Shown one piece after another: positions 1 through 8,157 of a DNA stretch of 47,434 bases. The notes under the pieces were generated by a model, which worked only from the letters and a program-made list of their open reading frames with translations, was not told where the DNA came from and searched no databases. This DNA comes from CAYNRG01 sp047973125 (GTDB lineage Bacteria; Bacillota_I; Bacilli_A; Erysipelotrichales; Erysipelotrichaceae), in the NCBI GenBank assembly GCA_047973125.1, contig JBKEBK010000013.1, positions 1 through 47,434 of the forward strand, in the 5' to 3' direction. Made by a program: the position numbers and the translations under genes. The first letter of the stretch is position 1. Every line of letters begins with the position of its first letter.

Positions 1-156
1 CTGCCAATTTAAATTATTTAAGGGTATTATCTATTAGATAACAGTCTTTTTTTTGTATTTTGAACTAATATTGAACTGATATATTGCTTTTTAAGAAAAT
101 AATACTCAAAAATAAAAACAGTATAGATATCATACATTATTCTTTATATTAGTTAA

Positions 157-303
157 GGTGGTCAATTCAATAATGATATACAACACTTTGCAATACCACT
201 AACTACTTCAACAAATAATACAGTTGAGATTCATCTAAATAAATTTGTTATTGATATAAATAAAAAAAATAAAGCATTAATATTTAATGTAGTAATAGTT
301 TAA
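157..303 (+). pseudogene. Unrecognised 48-codon reading-frame remnant
   Basis: An open frame of 48 codons runs from just after a TAA stop (154-156) to a TAA at 301-303. Its composition is protein-like, for example HFAIPLTT and VEIHLNKFVIDI, but it has no start codon with a ribosome binding site. I do not recognise the family. It could be the decayed tail of a gene, or chance in AT-rich DNA. The rest of 1-345 shows no gene, only a small palindrome around 31-43 followed by a T-run at 48-56 that could be a weak terminator. Confidence 0.2.
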
Positions 304-390
304 GACAAATTTGCGGAAGTATTGTATAATAGATAATATAGATAAATGAAGAAAAATTTGGAAAAATTTCAGAAAGGTTTGGTGATTTTT

Positions 391-645
391 ATGAAACAAG
401 AAGAAGAAAAAAAATTAGGTTACTTTGAAAGAAAAAGTATCCTACAAGAATTAAAAGAATCAAATGAAGAATTAGTAGAATCACAAAAAGAATTAGTAGA
501 GGAACATAATAGATTTGTAGAATCACAAAAAGAATTAGTAGAATCACAAAAAAGTTTAAAAATTTCAAATCAAAAATTGATAAAGGCAGTTTCGAAATTA
601 TTAAAACAATTAGGTGTTGATGATGATTATGAGTTTGATTTATAA
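391..645 (+). CDS. Small heptad-repeat coiled-coil protein (hypothetical)
   Basis: This is an 84-residue, highly charged protein with no recognisable family. Its centre is a run of heptads (ESNEELV, ESQKELV, EEHNRFV, ESQKELV, ESQKSLK, ISNQKLI, KAVSKLL) with hydrophobic residues spaced as in a coiled coil, so it probably forms an alpha-helical oligomer or binds a partner helix. At the DNA level the ESQKELV units are near-identical 21-bp repeats (about 478-555). The ATG at 391 is preferred because GGTG lies 6 bp upstream; an upstream in-frame ATG at 346 would add 15 residues but has no clear ribosome binding site. No signal peptide or membrane segment. A terminator follows at 665-688, so it is a single-gene unit. 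Function unknown. Confidence 0.6.
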   Translation: MKQEEEKKLGYFERKSILQELKESNEELVESQKELVEEHNRFVESQKELVESQKSLKISNQKLIKAVSKLLKQLGVDDDYEFDL

Positions 646-664
646 AAAATAATTTATAAGAAAC

Positions 665-688
665 GAAGATATTAATTTATCTTCTTTT
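665..688 (+). terminator. Rho-independent terminator after the coiled-coil gene
   Basis: A 7-bp perfect stem (GAAGATA/TATCTTC, loop TTAATT) is followed by TTTT. Confidence 0.6.
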
Positions 689-750
689 GTATTAAAGAGA
701 GTAAAGAAGTATAAAAAAAGATCATGTGAAGAGAAAGTGCATTTATATTA

Positions 751-831
751 ATGTCACTATTACCTTTAATTTCAATCTTTGGTGCAATTACATTAATATT
801 CACTACTACATTAATGAAAATATTATGTTGA
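751..831 (+). CDS. Possible 26-residue hydrophobic peptide
   Basis: An ATG-initiated frame encodes MSLLPLISIFGAITLIFTTT followed by LMKILC, a single membrane-spanning segment with one lysine near the end. It lies in the gap before tRNA-Thr. There is no convincing ribosome binding site (only a GAGAAAG-like stretch about 13 bp upstream), and the frame opens after a TGA at 727-729. It could be a small membrane peptide, a type I toxin-like peptide, or a remnant of a larger membrane protein. Low certainty. Confidence 0.22.
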   Translation: MSLLPLISIFGAITLIFTTTLMKILC

Positions 832-864
832 AATATCGGGATATTTTATGTATGATATATTCAT

Positions 865-938
865 GCCGCCTTGGTATAGTGGTAACACACATCCATGGTA
901 AGGATGAGCGAGCAGTTCAATTCTGCTAGGCGGCACCA
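865..938 (+). tRNA. tRNA-Thr (anticodon GGT)
   Basis: A full cloverleaf can be drawn. The acceptor stem GCCGCCT/AGGCGGC is perfect; the D arm has loop AGTGGTA and one A-C mismatch in its stem; the anticodon stem is CATCC/GGATG with loop ATGGTAA giving anticodon GGT (reads ACC and ACT); the T stem is AGCAG/CTGCT with TTCAATT. Discriminator A and an encoded CCA end follow. It stands alone and is followed at once by a strong terminator. Confidence 0.96.
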
Positions 939-948
939 TAGTCGTTTA

Positions 949-972
949 AACCCTACATCTGTAGGGTTTTTA
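949..972 (+). terminator. Terminator of tRNA-Thr
   Basis: A 9-bp perfect stem (AACCCTACA/TGTAGGGTT) with a 2-nt loop is followed by a T-rich run. Confidence 0.85.
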
Positions 973-1145
973 TTTTATCTTAAACTTTTTATATAATATC
1001 AAAACTATCTATTAAATTAAGCATTGTATTGTTTTAATATCTGTATCTAGTTTACTAGTATATAATAGTCTTTACTTTGTTCCGTTTTAAACGAAACTGT
1101 ATTTTTTTTTTTAGTAACTACACCACACAAAAAGTTGTCTACATA

Positions 1146-1478
1146 TCATTTCTTCAAAGTCTTAATATATTCATAATAATTCAGTAGGTCTTCCATTTGT
1201 TCTTCAGATAAACCATCCTCACTGCCACTTACAGCAAATTTGAATTCTTTAAATCGTGGATCATTTTTTAATGAATTTGTATTTTCTTGCAACAATTCTT
1301 CCTTTGATACTTGTAAGAATTCTGCAAGTTTTGTTAAGTTGTTTGGACCGGGAAAGCCTGTTCCATTTTCCCACCTAACTATTGCTTCTTGTGTAACTCC
1401 TAAATGTTCAGCCAATTGTTGCTGTGACATTTCTGGATATTTCTGATTTATTAACCTTTTTAAATTTTCATTAAACAT
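1146..1478 (-). CDS. XRE-family helix-turn-helix transcriptional regulator
   Basis: This 110-residue protein has an N-terminal Cro/C1-type HTH (about residues 5-60). The pattern is SQQQLAEHLGVTQEAIVRWENG, with the recognition helix around TQEAIVRWE, followed by LTKLAEFLQVSKEELL, which is typical of this family. The C-terminal 45 residues are acidic and helical (SEEQMEDLLNYYEYIK) and may mediate dimerisation or ligand response. A very strong AGGAGGT ribosome binding site lies 6 bp before the ATG, and a TATAAT-like -10 lies on the same strand at 1499-1504. The target is unknown; it has no co-directional partner, so autoregulation or control of a distant gene is possible. Confidence 0.9.
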   Translation of the reverse strand: MFNENLKRLINQKYPEMSQQQLAEHLGVTQEAIVRWENGTGFPGPNNLTKLAEFLQVSKEELLQENTNSLKNDPRFKEFKFAVSGSEDGLSEEQMEDLLNYYEYIKTLKK

Positions 1479-1509
1479 AAGATACCTCCTAGATATTAAT
1501 TATACTAGC

Positions 1510-1836
1510 AAAAGTTGTTAAATGTACGATGTTTTTAAAAAAAATAGTGAAAAATTTTAGTGGGTAAAATATAGATGTAAGAAATAAGAGATTAAGAAAG
1601 GCTAGATTACTTATCTTTTTTTAACTTCTATTCAGTTAATAGAAACTCTAATATCTTGATTAACATCACGCACTTTATATCTCATCTTTTATAAATAAAG
1701 CATGTTATTACAATATAATTATTCAAAATTTAATTACTTATTATTTTATAAAGAACTATATTGAAGTGTAGTTTGATACATTAAGAAATTTATCATCATT
1801 TATTCATTAAAAATGCAATTATTTTAGTCATTACGG
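1510..1836. other. AT-rich intergenic region, no gene seen
   Basis: This stretch separates the divergent XRE and dps genes. I see no reading frame, RNA fold or repeat that I can support; it is mostly A/T with short homopolymers. Confidence 0.6.
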
Positions 1837-1890
1837 TTGATTAAAATAGGTTATTAGATTATAGTATAGATAGTTAACTAAAACAGTTAA
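1837..1890 (+). promoter_or_regulatory. dps promoter with an inverted repeat at the start point
   Basis: TTGATT (1837-1842), a 17-bp spacer and TATAGT (1860-1865) form a good vegetative promoter. Around the predicted start lies the inverted repeat TTAACT-AAAAC-AGTTAA (1874-1890). It could be an operator or a 5'-UTR hairpin. It does not match the PerR box that often controls dps, so the regulator is unknown. Confidence 0.55.
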
Positions 1891-1917
1891 TCTTAAATTA
1901 AAAAAGGAGAAAAAATC

Positions 1918-2358
1918 ATGGAAAAACAAGTTGTTAGTGGATTAAATCAGTATTTAGCTGATACAGGAGTACTTTATATTAAGTTACATAACTTACATTG
2001 GAATGTTGTTGGAAAACAATTTAAACCAACACATGAATATTTAGAAACATTATATGATGGTTTTGCTGAAATTCTTGATGAAGTTGCTGAGGTATTAAAA
2101 ATGCATAATGAAACACCTCTTGCATCTTTGAAAGACTATTTATCAGTTACAACAGTTAAGGAAATTCCTTCTGTTGAATTATCAGTTGAAAAGGTGTTAG
2201 AAATTTTAGAGGCAGATATTGAACTTATGAAAAACACTGCTGAAGATATTCGCACTAAAGCTGATGAAGCTGGATTATATGATGTTGTTGCAGTATTAGA
2301 AGCTCACTTAGGAAATTATGTTAAGACACTTTGGTTCTTAAATGCTATGGGTAAATAA
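1918..2358 (+). CDS. dps: Dps-family ferritin-like DNA/iron protein
   Basis: The product is a 146-residue Dps/ferritin-like protein. Family members form a hollow 12-mer that oxidises Fe2+ with peroxide, stores the iron and shields DNA. The inter-subunit ferroxidase ligands are visible: H27 (LHWNVVG), H39, E43 (the family usually has Asp here), D54 and E58 in the HEYLETLYDGFAEILDEVAE stretch. Length is at the short end of the family, with no extended basic N-terminal tail, so direct DNA binding is doubtful. AAGGAG lies 8-9 bp before the ATG. It is monocistronic, with its own promoter and a strong terminator (2393-2427). The role is most likely iron sequestration and peroxide defence. Confidence 0.93.
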   Translation: MEKQVVSGLNQYLADTGVLYIKLHNLHWNVVGKQFKPTHEYLETLYDGFAEILDEVAEVLKMHNETPLASLKDYLSVTTVKEIPSVELSVEKVLEILEADIELMKNTAEDIRTKADEAGLYDVVAVLEAHLGNYVKTLWFLNAMGK

Positions 2359-2392
2359 TCTAATATATTGCATATTAAATTAAAATGAAAAG

Positions 2393-2427
2393 AAATGATC
2401 TAATATAAGGATATTGGATCATTTTTT
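2393..2427 (+). terminator. dps terminator
   Basis: A 14-bp stem (5' arm 2393-2406, 3' arm from 2411, one G-T pair) is followed by a run of T. Confidence 0.85.
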
Positions 2428-2487
2428 ATTTTTAAAATTAGTGTATAATTAAAAATAATCAATATTACTAGAAATAGGAGTGATGTT

Positions 2488-3738
2488 ATGGAAAAAAATG
2501 AGAATAAAAGAGTTTTGTTAGTAGGATTAGATTATGGTGAAATTGATGATATTGATTACTCGATGGAAGAGCTAAAAGGATTAAGTGTTGCTGGTAATTA
2601 TTGTGTTATTGAATCAATTACTCAAAAAGTAGATCACCATCATAATCATACATATGTTGGAAGTGGTAAGTTGTTAGAAATTGCTGACTTTGTAAAAGAA
2701 AATGATATAGATGTTGTAATTTTTAATGATGAGTTGTCACCGCTTCAAATTAGAAAAATAGAGGAAGTAATTCCTTGTGAACTGCTTGATCGCACCTTAC
2801 TGATTTTGGATATATTTTCATTACGTGCTAAAACAAAAGAAGCAATGTTGCAAGTTGAAATTGCTAAGCTACAGTATCTTTTACCAAGACTTGTAGGATC
2901 AAGAATTAATTTAGATCGTCAAGGTGGTGGATTTAAAAATCGTGGAGAAGGGGAAACAAAATTAGAGCTAGATAAAAGAAGAATAGAGTCTCAGATTCAT
3001 AGTAAAGAAAGGATATTAAGTCGATTAGTTCATGATCGTAAGCTTTCTAGAAAAAAACGTCAAAAAAGTGGTAATAAGGTTATTGCACTTGTTGGATACA
3101 CTAATGCTGGTAAGTCAACATTAATGAATTGTTTGCTTGAAAAAAGTAATAATGATAAGGCTGTTTTTGTTAAAGATATGTTATTTGCTACTTTAGAAAC
3201 AAAATCAAGAAAAATTATTTTTAACAATAAAAAAGAAGCAATCTTAACAGATACAGTTGGATTTGTAGATAAACTTCCTCACCAACTTGTAAAAGCATTT
3301 AGATCGACATTAGAAGAGGTTAAGGAGGCTGATCTTTTACTTCATGTTATTGATTATAGTAATAATAGCTTTGATAATCAAATGCAAACAACCATTGAGG
3401 TATTGGCTGATCTAGAAGCAAATAATATACCCATATTAAATGTATATAACAAAGTAGATAAAACAAATAACACCTATCCTATAAATAAGCAAAACGGGGT
3501 ATATATTTCTGCTTATTTAAATGAGGGAATAGATTTATTATTAGAAGAAATTGAAAAAAGACTATATGGTGATATAAGTATCATTGACTTGAAAATACCT
3601 TATAGTGATGGAAAGATTATCGATGAAGTATATAATAATTATAATATATACAAAGAAAATTCAACTGATGAACACTTGGAAATATCAATTTATGTCAATA
3701 AATGTGATATAGAAAAATTTATAGATTATCAAAATTAA
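2488..3738 (+). CDS. hflX: GTPase HflX
   Basis: HflX is a ribosome-associated GTPase that splits stalled or hibernating 70S ribosomes, notably after heat or stress. This copy has 416 residues, the usual length. The N-terminal HflX domain shows HHHNHTYVGSGKL (about 50-62) and the glycine-rich linker RQGGGFKNRGEGETKLELD (about 144-162). The G domain follows, with G1 GYTNAGKST (203-211), G3 DTVGFVD and G4 NKVD. An AGGAG ribosome binding site lies upstream, and an extended -10 TGTATAAT (2442-2449) overlaps the T-run of the preceding terminator. It is monocistronic and ends at a bidirectional terminator shared with coaX. Confidence 0.96.
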   Translation: MEKNENKRVLLVGLDYGEIDDIDYSMEELKGLSVAGNYCVIESITQKVDHHHNHTYVGSGKLLEIADFVKENDIDVVIFNDELSPLQIRKIEEVIPCELLDRTLLILDIFSLRAKTKEAMLQVEIAKLQYLLPRLVGSRINLDRQGGGFKNRGEGETKLELDKRRIESQIHSKERILSRLVHDRKLSRKKRQKSGNKVIALVGYTNAGKSTLMNCLLEKSNNDKAVFVKDMLFATLETKSRKIIFNNKKEAILTDTVGFVDKLPHQLVKAFRSTLEEVKEADLLLHVIDYSNNSFDNQMQTTIEVLADLEANNIPILNVYNKVDKTNNTYPINKQNGVYISAYLNEGIDLLLEEIEKRLYGDISIIDLKIPYSDGKIIDEVYNNYNIYKENSTDEHLEISIYVNKCDIEKFIDYQN

Positions 3739-3790
3739 AAAAAGCTTTAAAGTAATAACTTAATAGTTCTACTTTTAAAGCTTTTTATTT
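3737..3790. terminator. Bidirectional terminator between hflX and coaX
   Basis: A long stem (AAAGCTTTAAAGTA at 3741-3754 with the complementary arm at 3770-3784, one bulge) has an A-run before it and a T-run after it. It can therefore serve the two converging genes. Confidence 0.85.
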
Positions 3791-4552
3791 ATTCTTATCA
3801 TATATAATTTTCATACCCTTAAAGGCTAAGTGTGGATCATATTCATCAATTAATTCTGTTTCAGCAGATATGATTCTTCCAAGACCTCCGGTTGCGATGA
3901 CTTTAATATCATCAGTTTTAAGCTCTTTTATCATTTCTTTGATGATGTACTCAACTTGGCCGATATATCCATACACAACTCCAGCTTGCATGCCGTGTAT
4001 GGTGTTTTTTGCTAAAATAGAATTAGGTTTCTTGATTTCAAACTCTGGAAGTTTTGCGGTTTGTGACCATAGAGCTTGAGCAGAAATTTCTAGACCTGGA
4101 GCAATAACAGTATGGCAAAAAACTCCACTTTTGCTTATATAATCAAATGTTGTTGCTGTTCCAAAATCAATGATAAGGCATGCTTTATGGTATGTGTAAT
4201 ATCCAGCAGCAACATTAACTATCCTATCAGCTCCTACTTCTTTTGGATTATCGGTGTGAATTTGTACACCAGTTTTAATTCCAGGTCCAATAATAATTGG
4301 CATCTTATTAAGATATTTTCTGATGCAGTTAACTAAAGAGTGCATAATTTTTGGTACAACACTAGCAATAATTATATCCTCAATATCTTCTGGAATAATA
4401 TTGTTTCTTTCAAGTAATGTACTTAAACAAATTTCATACTCATCCGAAGTTCTAGGGGTTTTAGTTGTTAATCTAAAATTTCCAATTATTTCAGATCCGT
4501 TTAATATTCCCATAGTAATGTGGGTGTTTCCAACATCAATTGTAAGTAACAT
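3785..4552 (-). CDS. coaX: Type III pantothenate kinase CoaX
   Basis: CoaX phosphorylates pantothenate, the first committed step to coenzyme A. The 255 residues match the family length. The N-terminal phosphate-binding loop is LLTIDVGNTHITMGI; GADRIVNVAAGYY and LIIDFGTATTFDYI are the typical ASKHA-fold motifs, and GPGIKTGV is also present. The ATG sits inside the end of coaBC (17-bp overlap) with an AAGGAG ribosome binding site there, implying translational coupling. It is the last gene of a panT-coaBC-coaX operon. Type III kinases are not feedback-inhibited by CoA in studied species (family knowledge). Confidence 0.96.
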   Translation of the reverse strand: MLLTIDVGNTHITMGILNGSEIIGNFRLTTKTPRTSDEYEICLSTLLERNNIIPEDIEDIIIASVVPKIMHSLVNCIRKYLNKMPIIIGPGIKTGVQIHTDNPKEVGADRIVNVAAGYYTYHKACLIIDFGTATTFDYISKSGVFCHTVIAPGLEISAQALWSQTAKLPEFEIKKPNSILAKNTIHGMQAGVVYGYIGQVEYIIKEMIKELKTDDIKVIATGGLGRIISAETELIDEYDPHLAFKGMKIIYDKNK

Positions 4553-5747
4553 TATCTTTTTCTCCTTTTAAATCATTACATTTTTTAAGAATTTCAATTG
4601 CACATTCTTCCTTTGTTTGTGTTGGGTATTCAATTTCTTCTTTTTTGCTTATGTAAGTAATTTTATTGGTGTCTTTTTTAAAGCCAGCATCTGCATCTGT
4701 TAAGTTATTTAATATAATACAGTCACAATTTTTATCATATAATTTACTTCTAGCATTATCAATAGCATTTTCTGTTTCCATAGCAAAACCGCATAATATC
4801 TGATTTTCATTTTTATAGTTACCTAGATATTTTAAAATGTCTACTGTAGATTTTAAATCAATTGAAGACAATTGATCAGATTTTTTAATCTTTTGATTTC
4901 TTATATATAAGCTAGTAAAATCTGCTACAGCAGCACATTTAATAATAATATCTTGATCAAAGTAGTTTTTCTTCACTTCCTCATACATATCTTGTGCACT
5001 GATAACATTAATAATATTGACATCTACTGGTTTCTCAATTGAAACTGGACCACTTACTAAGGTAACTTCTGCTCCAAATAGGGCTGCCATTTTTGCGATA
5101 GCGTAGCCCATTTTTCCACTAGAATGATTTGTAATAAAACGAACTGGATCAATAGCTTCTTGAGTTGGTCCAGCTGTAACTAGGATTTTTTTACCATGTA
5201 AAAATTTTTCACTTATTAAAGCTTTTTCAATGTTATACTCGATAATTGAGATATCTGCTAAACGACCTTGTCCTTCATCTCCACAAGCAAGAAAACCATT
5301 TTCAGAATTTACAACTATATATCCTAATTCTTGGCATTTTTTTAAATTTTCTTGAGTTACTTGATTTTCTAACATCCCAGTGTTCATTGCTGGGCAGATT
5401 ATTTTCTTACATTTTGATGCAAGAAAAGTTGTGCTTAACATATCATCAGCAAGCCCGTGAGTAAATTTTGCTATAGAATTTGCTGTTGCTGGAGCAACCA
5501 CAAATACATCGGCTTTTTTTGCAAGTGATATATGTTCTACATCATATTGAAAGTTTCTATCAAAGGTATCAACACTTACTCTATTACCACTTAATACTTC
5601 AAAGGTATTTGGATGAATTAAATTTGTTGCGTTTTTTGTCATTATGACATGAATGTCATAACCTTTTTTCTTTAAATTACTGACTAATTGACAAGTCTTA
5701 AATGCAGCTATTCCTCCTGTTACTCCAATTATAATAGTTTTACTCAT
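4536..5747 (-). CDS. coaBC: Bifunctional phosphopantothenoylcysteine decarboxylase/synthase CoaBC (Dfp)
   Basis: This protein converts 4'-phosphopantothenate plus cysteine to 4'-phosphopantetheine. The CoaC flavoprotein domain (about 1-180) has IIIGVTGGIAAFKTCQL, the active-site stretch around HISLAKKADVFVVAPATANS, the CPAMN motif and the CGDEGQGRLAD lid. The CoaB synthase domain (from about 185) starts KILVTAGPTQEAIDPVRFI, then NHSSGKMGYAIA and KIKKSD. The 403 residues are typical. AAAGGA precedes the ATG, which overlaps the end of the upstream transporter gene by 8 bp; coaX follows with a 17-bp overlap. The three genes are clearly one operon for pantothenate uptake and conversion to CoA intermediates. 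Confidence 0.97.
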   Translation of the reverse strand: MSKTIIIGVTGGIAAFKTCQLVSNLKKKGYDIHVIMTKNATNLIHPNTFEVLSGNRVSVDTFDRNFQYDVEHISLAKKADVFVVAPATANSIAKFTHGLADDMLSTTFLASKCKKIICPAMNTGMLENQVTQENLKKCQELGYIVVNSENGFLACGDEGQGRLADISIIEYNIEKALISEKFLHGKKILVTAGPTQEAIDPVRFITNHSSGKMGYAIAKMAALFGAEVTLVSGPVSIEKPVDVNIINVISAQDMYEEVKKNYFDQDIIIKCAAVADFTSLYIRNQKIKKSDQLSSIDLKSTVDILKYLGNYKNENQILCGFAMETENAIDNARSKLYDKNCDCIILNNLTDADAGFKKDTNKITYISKKEEIEYPTQTKEECAIEILKKCNDLKGEKDNVTYN

Positions 5748-6366
5748 GATGTGTCCTTTCTATACTTTTGTAAACTCCTTGGTATATTAGTGGGCAAACA
5801 AAGCCAGCTAATAAAGATTCAGCAATAGAGTTAGTTGTTAAAATTGTTATAATAAATGTTATTAAATAAGTTGGGTCCATTCCTTTTGCACTTGCATAGC
5901 TATTACCAAAAAATAAAGCAATCATTCCTAATACTAATACTGAATGAATAATTGTTGCTAGTGCGGCATTAATTAATCCGGCTAAGTTACGATTGATATT
6001 TTTTCCTTTTAAAAACTCAAAGAAAAATCCACTGAAGTAGCCAAGAAAAATTCTTGGAGCAAAAACAATTACAAGACTTAAAATATTTCCGCTGTAATTA
6101 CCAAGCGAGTAAAATGGTGTAAATACAAAGGATGTAATTGTTGGTTGAAAAGTATTGATCATAAAACTTAAAAACCCAAAGACTAAACCAATACCTGCTC
6201 CAAATCGTTTACCAAATAACATACCTGCTAAAATGACGGGTAAGTGTAGGGTGGTTGCACGAAGTGGTCCTATTGGTACAAATCCAAGGGGTGTTAATGA
6301 TAGTATTATCATTATTGTTGTGAAGAATGAAAAATAAACCAGTGTTCTAATTTTTTTTGATCTCAT
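5740..6366 (-). CDS. ECF transporter S component, probable pantothenate-specific PanT-like
   Basis: This is a 208-residue membrane protein with about six hydrophobic segments, the usual architecture of energy-coupling-factor substrate-binding (S) subunits. The N-terminal KIRTLVYFSFFTTIMIILSL and the loop GFVPIGPLRATTLHLPVILAG fit that family. S subunits bind a vitamin and dock onto a shared EcfA/A'/T module, which is not in this window. Specificity is inferred from context: it is first in an operon with coaBC and coaX, so pantothenate is the likely cargo. The start at 6366 is chosen because AGGAGG sits 4 bp upstream; a longer frame beginning at 6399 would contain that ribosome binding site. 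Confidence 0.85.
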   Translation of the reverse strand: MRSKKIRTLVYFSFFTTIMIILSLTPLGFVPIGPLRATTLHLPVILAGMLFGKRFGAGIGLVFGFLSFMINTFQPTITSFVFTPFYSLGNYSGNILSLVIVFAPRIFLGYFSGFFFEFLKGKNINRNLAGLINAALATIIHSVLVLGMIALFFGNSYASAKGMDPTYLITFIITILTTNSIAESLLAGFVCPLIYQGVYKSIERTHHE

Positions 6367-6473
6367 AAGTCCTCCTGTCGCTTCCATATCGGAATGCAAT
6401 GAATTAAATCAAAATATACATTTTTAGTATACACCTATTTGGTATATAATAGAAGATGAAAAGAGGTAATATA

Positions 6474-7019
6474 ATGAAATATTTAGTTGTAGGTGATATT
6501 CATGGCTCATTAAATGCCGCTAAAAAAATTGAGGCATTAATGAGGACAAAACAATATGATGCATGTTTGATATTGGGTGATATATTGTATCACGGACCTA
6601 GAAATCCTATTTTAGATGATTATAATCCGAAACAGGTAATAGAAATACTTAATAGTTTTAAAAGCGAGATAATTGCAGTAAGAGGGAACTGTGATAGTGA
6701 AGTTGATCAAATGGTTTTAAACTTTCCAATCCTATCATCATCAAATCAATTTTACTTAAATAATCATAAAGTTTTGCTGATGCATGGCCATTTAAATGAT
6801 TTTGAATATAGATCTATTCTAAAGCAAAATGATATAGTAATTACCGGTCATACACATCTTTATGAAGCGTGTATAATAGATGGAATATATCACTTTAATG
6901 CAGGATCTTTAAGTCTTCCAAAAAATGGAAATGTAGCAACTTATGCTGAATTAACTTTTGACTCATACAAGATTAAAGATTACTCTGATAACACCATAAA
7001 AGAAATTGATATAAAATAA
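6474..7019 (+). CDS. YfcE-type metallophosphoesterase
   Basis: A 181-residue calcineurin-like phosphodiesterase of the YfcE/MJ0936 group. The two-metal site motifs occur in order: GDIHG (D8, H10), GDILYHGP, GNCD, MHGH and GHTH. The family hydrolyses small phosphodiesters; the physiological substrate here cannot be told. The ATG at 6474 follows AAGAGG by 7 bp; an in-frame ATG at 6456 lies before that site and is unlikely. TATAAT at 6445-6450 is the probable -10. It runs divergently from the CoA operon and ends at its own terminator. Confidence 0.9.
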   Translation: MKYLVVGDIHGSLNAAKKIEALMRTKQYDACLILGDILYHGPRNPILDDYNPKQVIEILNSFKSEIIAVRGNCDSEVDQMVLNFPILSSSNQFYLNNHKVLLMHGHLNDFEYRSILKQNDIVITGHTHLYEACIIDGIYHFNAGSLSLPKNGNVATYAELTFDSYKIKDYSDNTIKEIDIK

Positions 7020-7050
7020 AAAGAAATTAATGCGATTTCTTTTTAATTTT
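7018..7050. terminator. Terminator between the YfcE-type gene and alr
   Basis: A 10-bp stem (AAAAAGAAAT/ATTTCTTTTT, loop TAATGCG) flanked by A and T runs serves the converging genes. Confidence 0.7.
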
Positions 7051-8155
7051 TTATTTTTAATGAATGATCCAATCTAAAATTAATGCTTTTGATTTGTTTA
7101 TTGTTTTGAATATAAACTCTTGTTACTCGATCACTAATTGATGTCATTATCTCATAGGGTATAGTGTCTAGTGTTTTTGAAATTTCAGCTATAGTTATAT
7201 TTTTTCCAAAAATTTCTACTTTATTATCTTTTGGAAGTGCACTTAGTTTAATCATTGTTTGATCCATGCAAATATTACCAACTATTTTTTCTTTTTTACC
7301 ATCTATAGATACATCATGTCCTTTATATCTTCTGTTTAAGCCATCTGCATATCCAAAAGGAATTGTAGCAATAATTTCATCTTCTTGGGCCTTGTAAGTT
7401 GCACCATAGCCAACAAATTCTCCCTTATTAATTGACTTTATCATTGAAATTTTTGAATAAAGAGCTAAAGAGTTTTTTAAATTGGTATTAAATGATGATA
7501 TACCAAACATTGATATTCCAAGTCTTGCTGCGTTACAAATATCATCATTAAAAGAAAAGATTGCATCTGAATTTGATGTATGAATGTATTTGAAGTCATA
7601 ATTTAATTCCTCAATATATTTTTTAAATAGATTATATTGTGCATGAGTTAGAAGTTGATCTTTTTTATCAGAAGATACAAAATGCGTATAAATACCATCA
7701 ATTTTAATATCATTTTCTAAACATTTTTTAAGACATTCTTTAGCTTCCTCTATCGACTTCACACCAATTCTATTCATTCCAGTATCAACTTTTAAATGGG
7801 CACTAATATTTTTTATATTTAACTCTATTAACTTATCTAGCCAAGCAACGTTAGGGATTGTAACTGTAATATTATGTTTTGAACATATTGAAAGGTGTTG
7901 TGGATCAACTACTCCTAATATTATTATTTGTTGTTTTAAACCATATTTTCTAAGTGTTATAGCTTCTTCAAGGCTAGAGACTGCAAAAAAATTTATGCCC
8001 TCTTCAATTGCGACTTGAGATACCATTAAATCTCCAACTCCATATGCATTTGCTTTGATAACACAAATAATTTCCTTTTTACATGTTTCTTTTGCACGCC
8101 TTATATTATACCTAATAGCATCTAGATCAATTTCTAACCAACTTGATCTATACAT
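7043..8155 (-). CDS. alr: Alanine racemase
   Basis: This PLP enzyme interconverts L- and D-alanine and supplies D-Ala for peptidoglycan. At 370 residues it is full length. The PLP lysine is K34 in VIKANAYGVG (many homologues have KADAYGHG, so this variant is slightly unusual), and the second catalytic residue is Y250 in GYGATY. GYADGLNRRY and ICMDQTMI match the C-terminal domain. The start lies 2 bp after the stop of the upstream membrane gene (TAATAATG), implying coupling; its own ribosome binding site is weak (AGAGTG). Its presence shows the organism makes peptidoglycan. Confidence 0.97.
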   Translation of the reverse strand: MYRSSWLEIDLDAIRYNIRRAKETCKKEIICVIKANAYGVGDLMVSQVAIEEGINFFAVSSLEEAITLRKYGLKQQIIILGVVDPQHLSICSKHNITVTIPNVAWLDKLIELNIKNISAHLKVDTGMNRIGVKSIEEAKECLKKCLENDIKIDGIYTHFVSSDKKDQLLTHAQYNLFKKYIEELNYDFKYIHTSNSDAIFSFNDDICNAARLGISMFGISSFNTNLKNSLALYSKISMIKSINKGEFVGYGATYKAQEDEIIATIPFGYADGLNRRYKGHDVSIDGKKEKIVGNICMDQTMIKLSALPKDNKVEIFGKNITIAEISKTLDTIPYEIMTSISDRVTRVYIQNNKQIKSINFRLDHSLKIKN

Positions 8156-8157
8156 TA

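Noticed and set aside
726..929. Open frame of 67 codons running into tRNA-Thr
   Set aside because: It overlaps most of a perfect tRNA gene and its protein has no sensible composition.
1837..1890. PerR or Fur box upstream of dps
   Set aside because: The repeat TTAACT-N5-AGTTAA does not fit the TTATAATNATTATAA pattern or its Fur relative.
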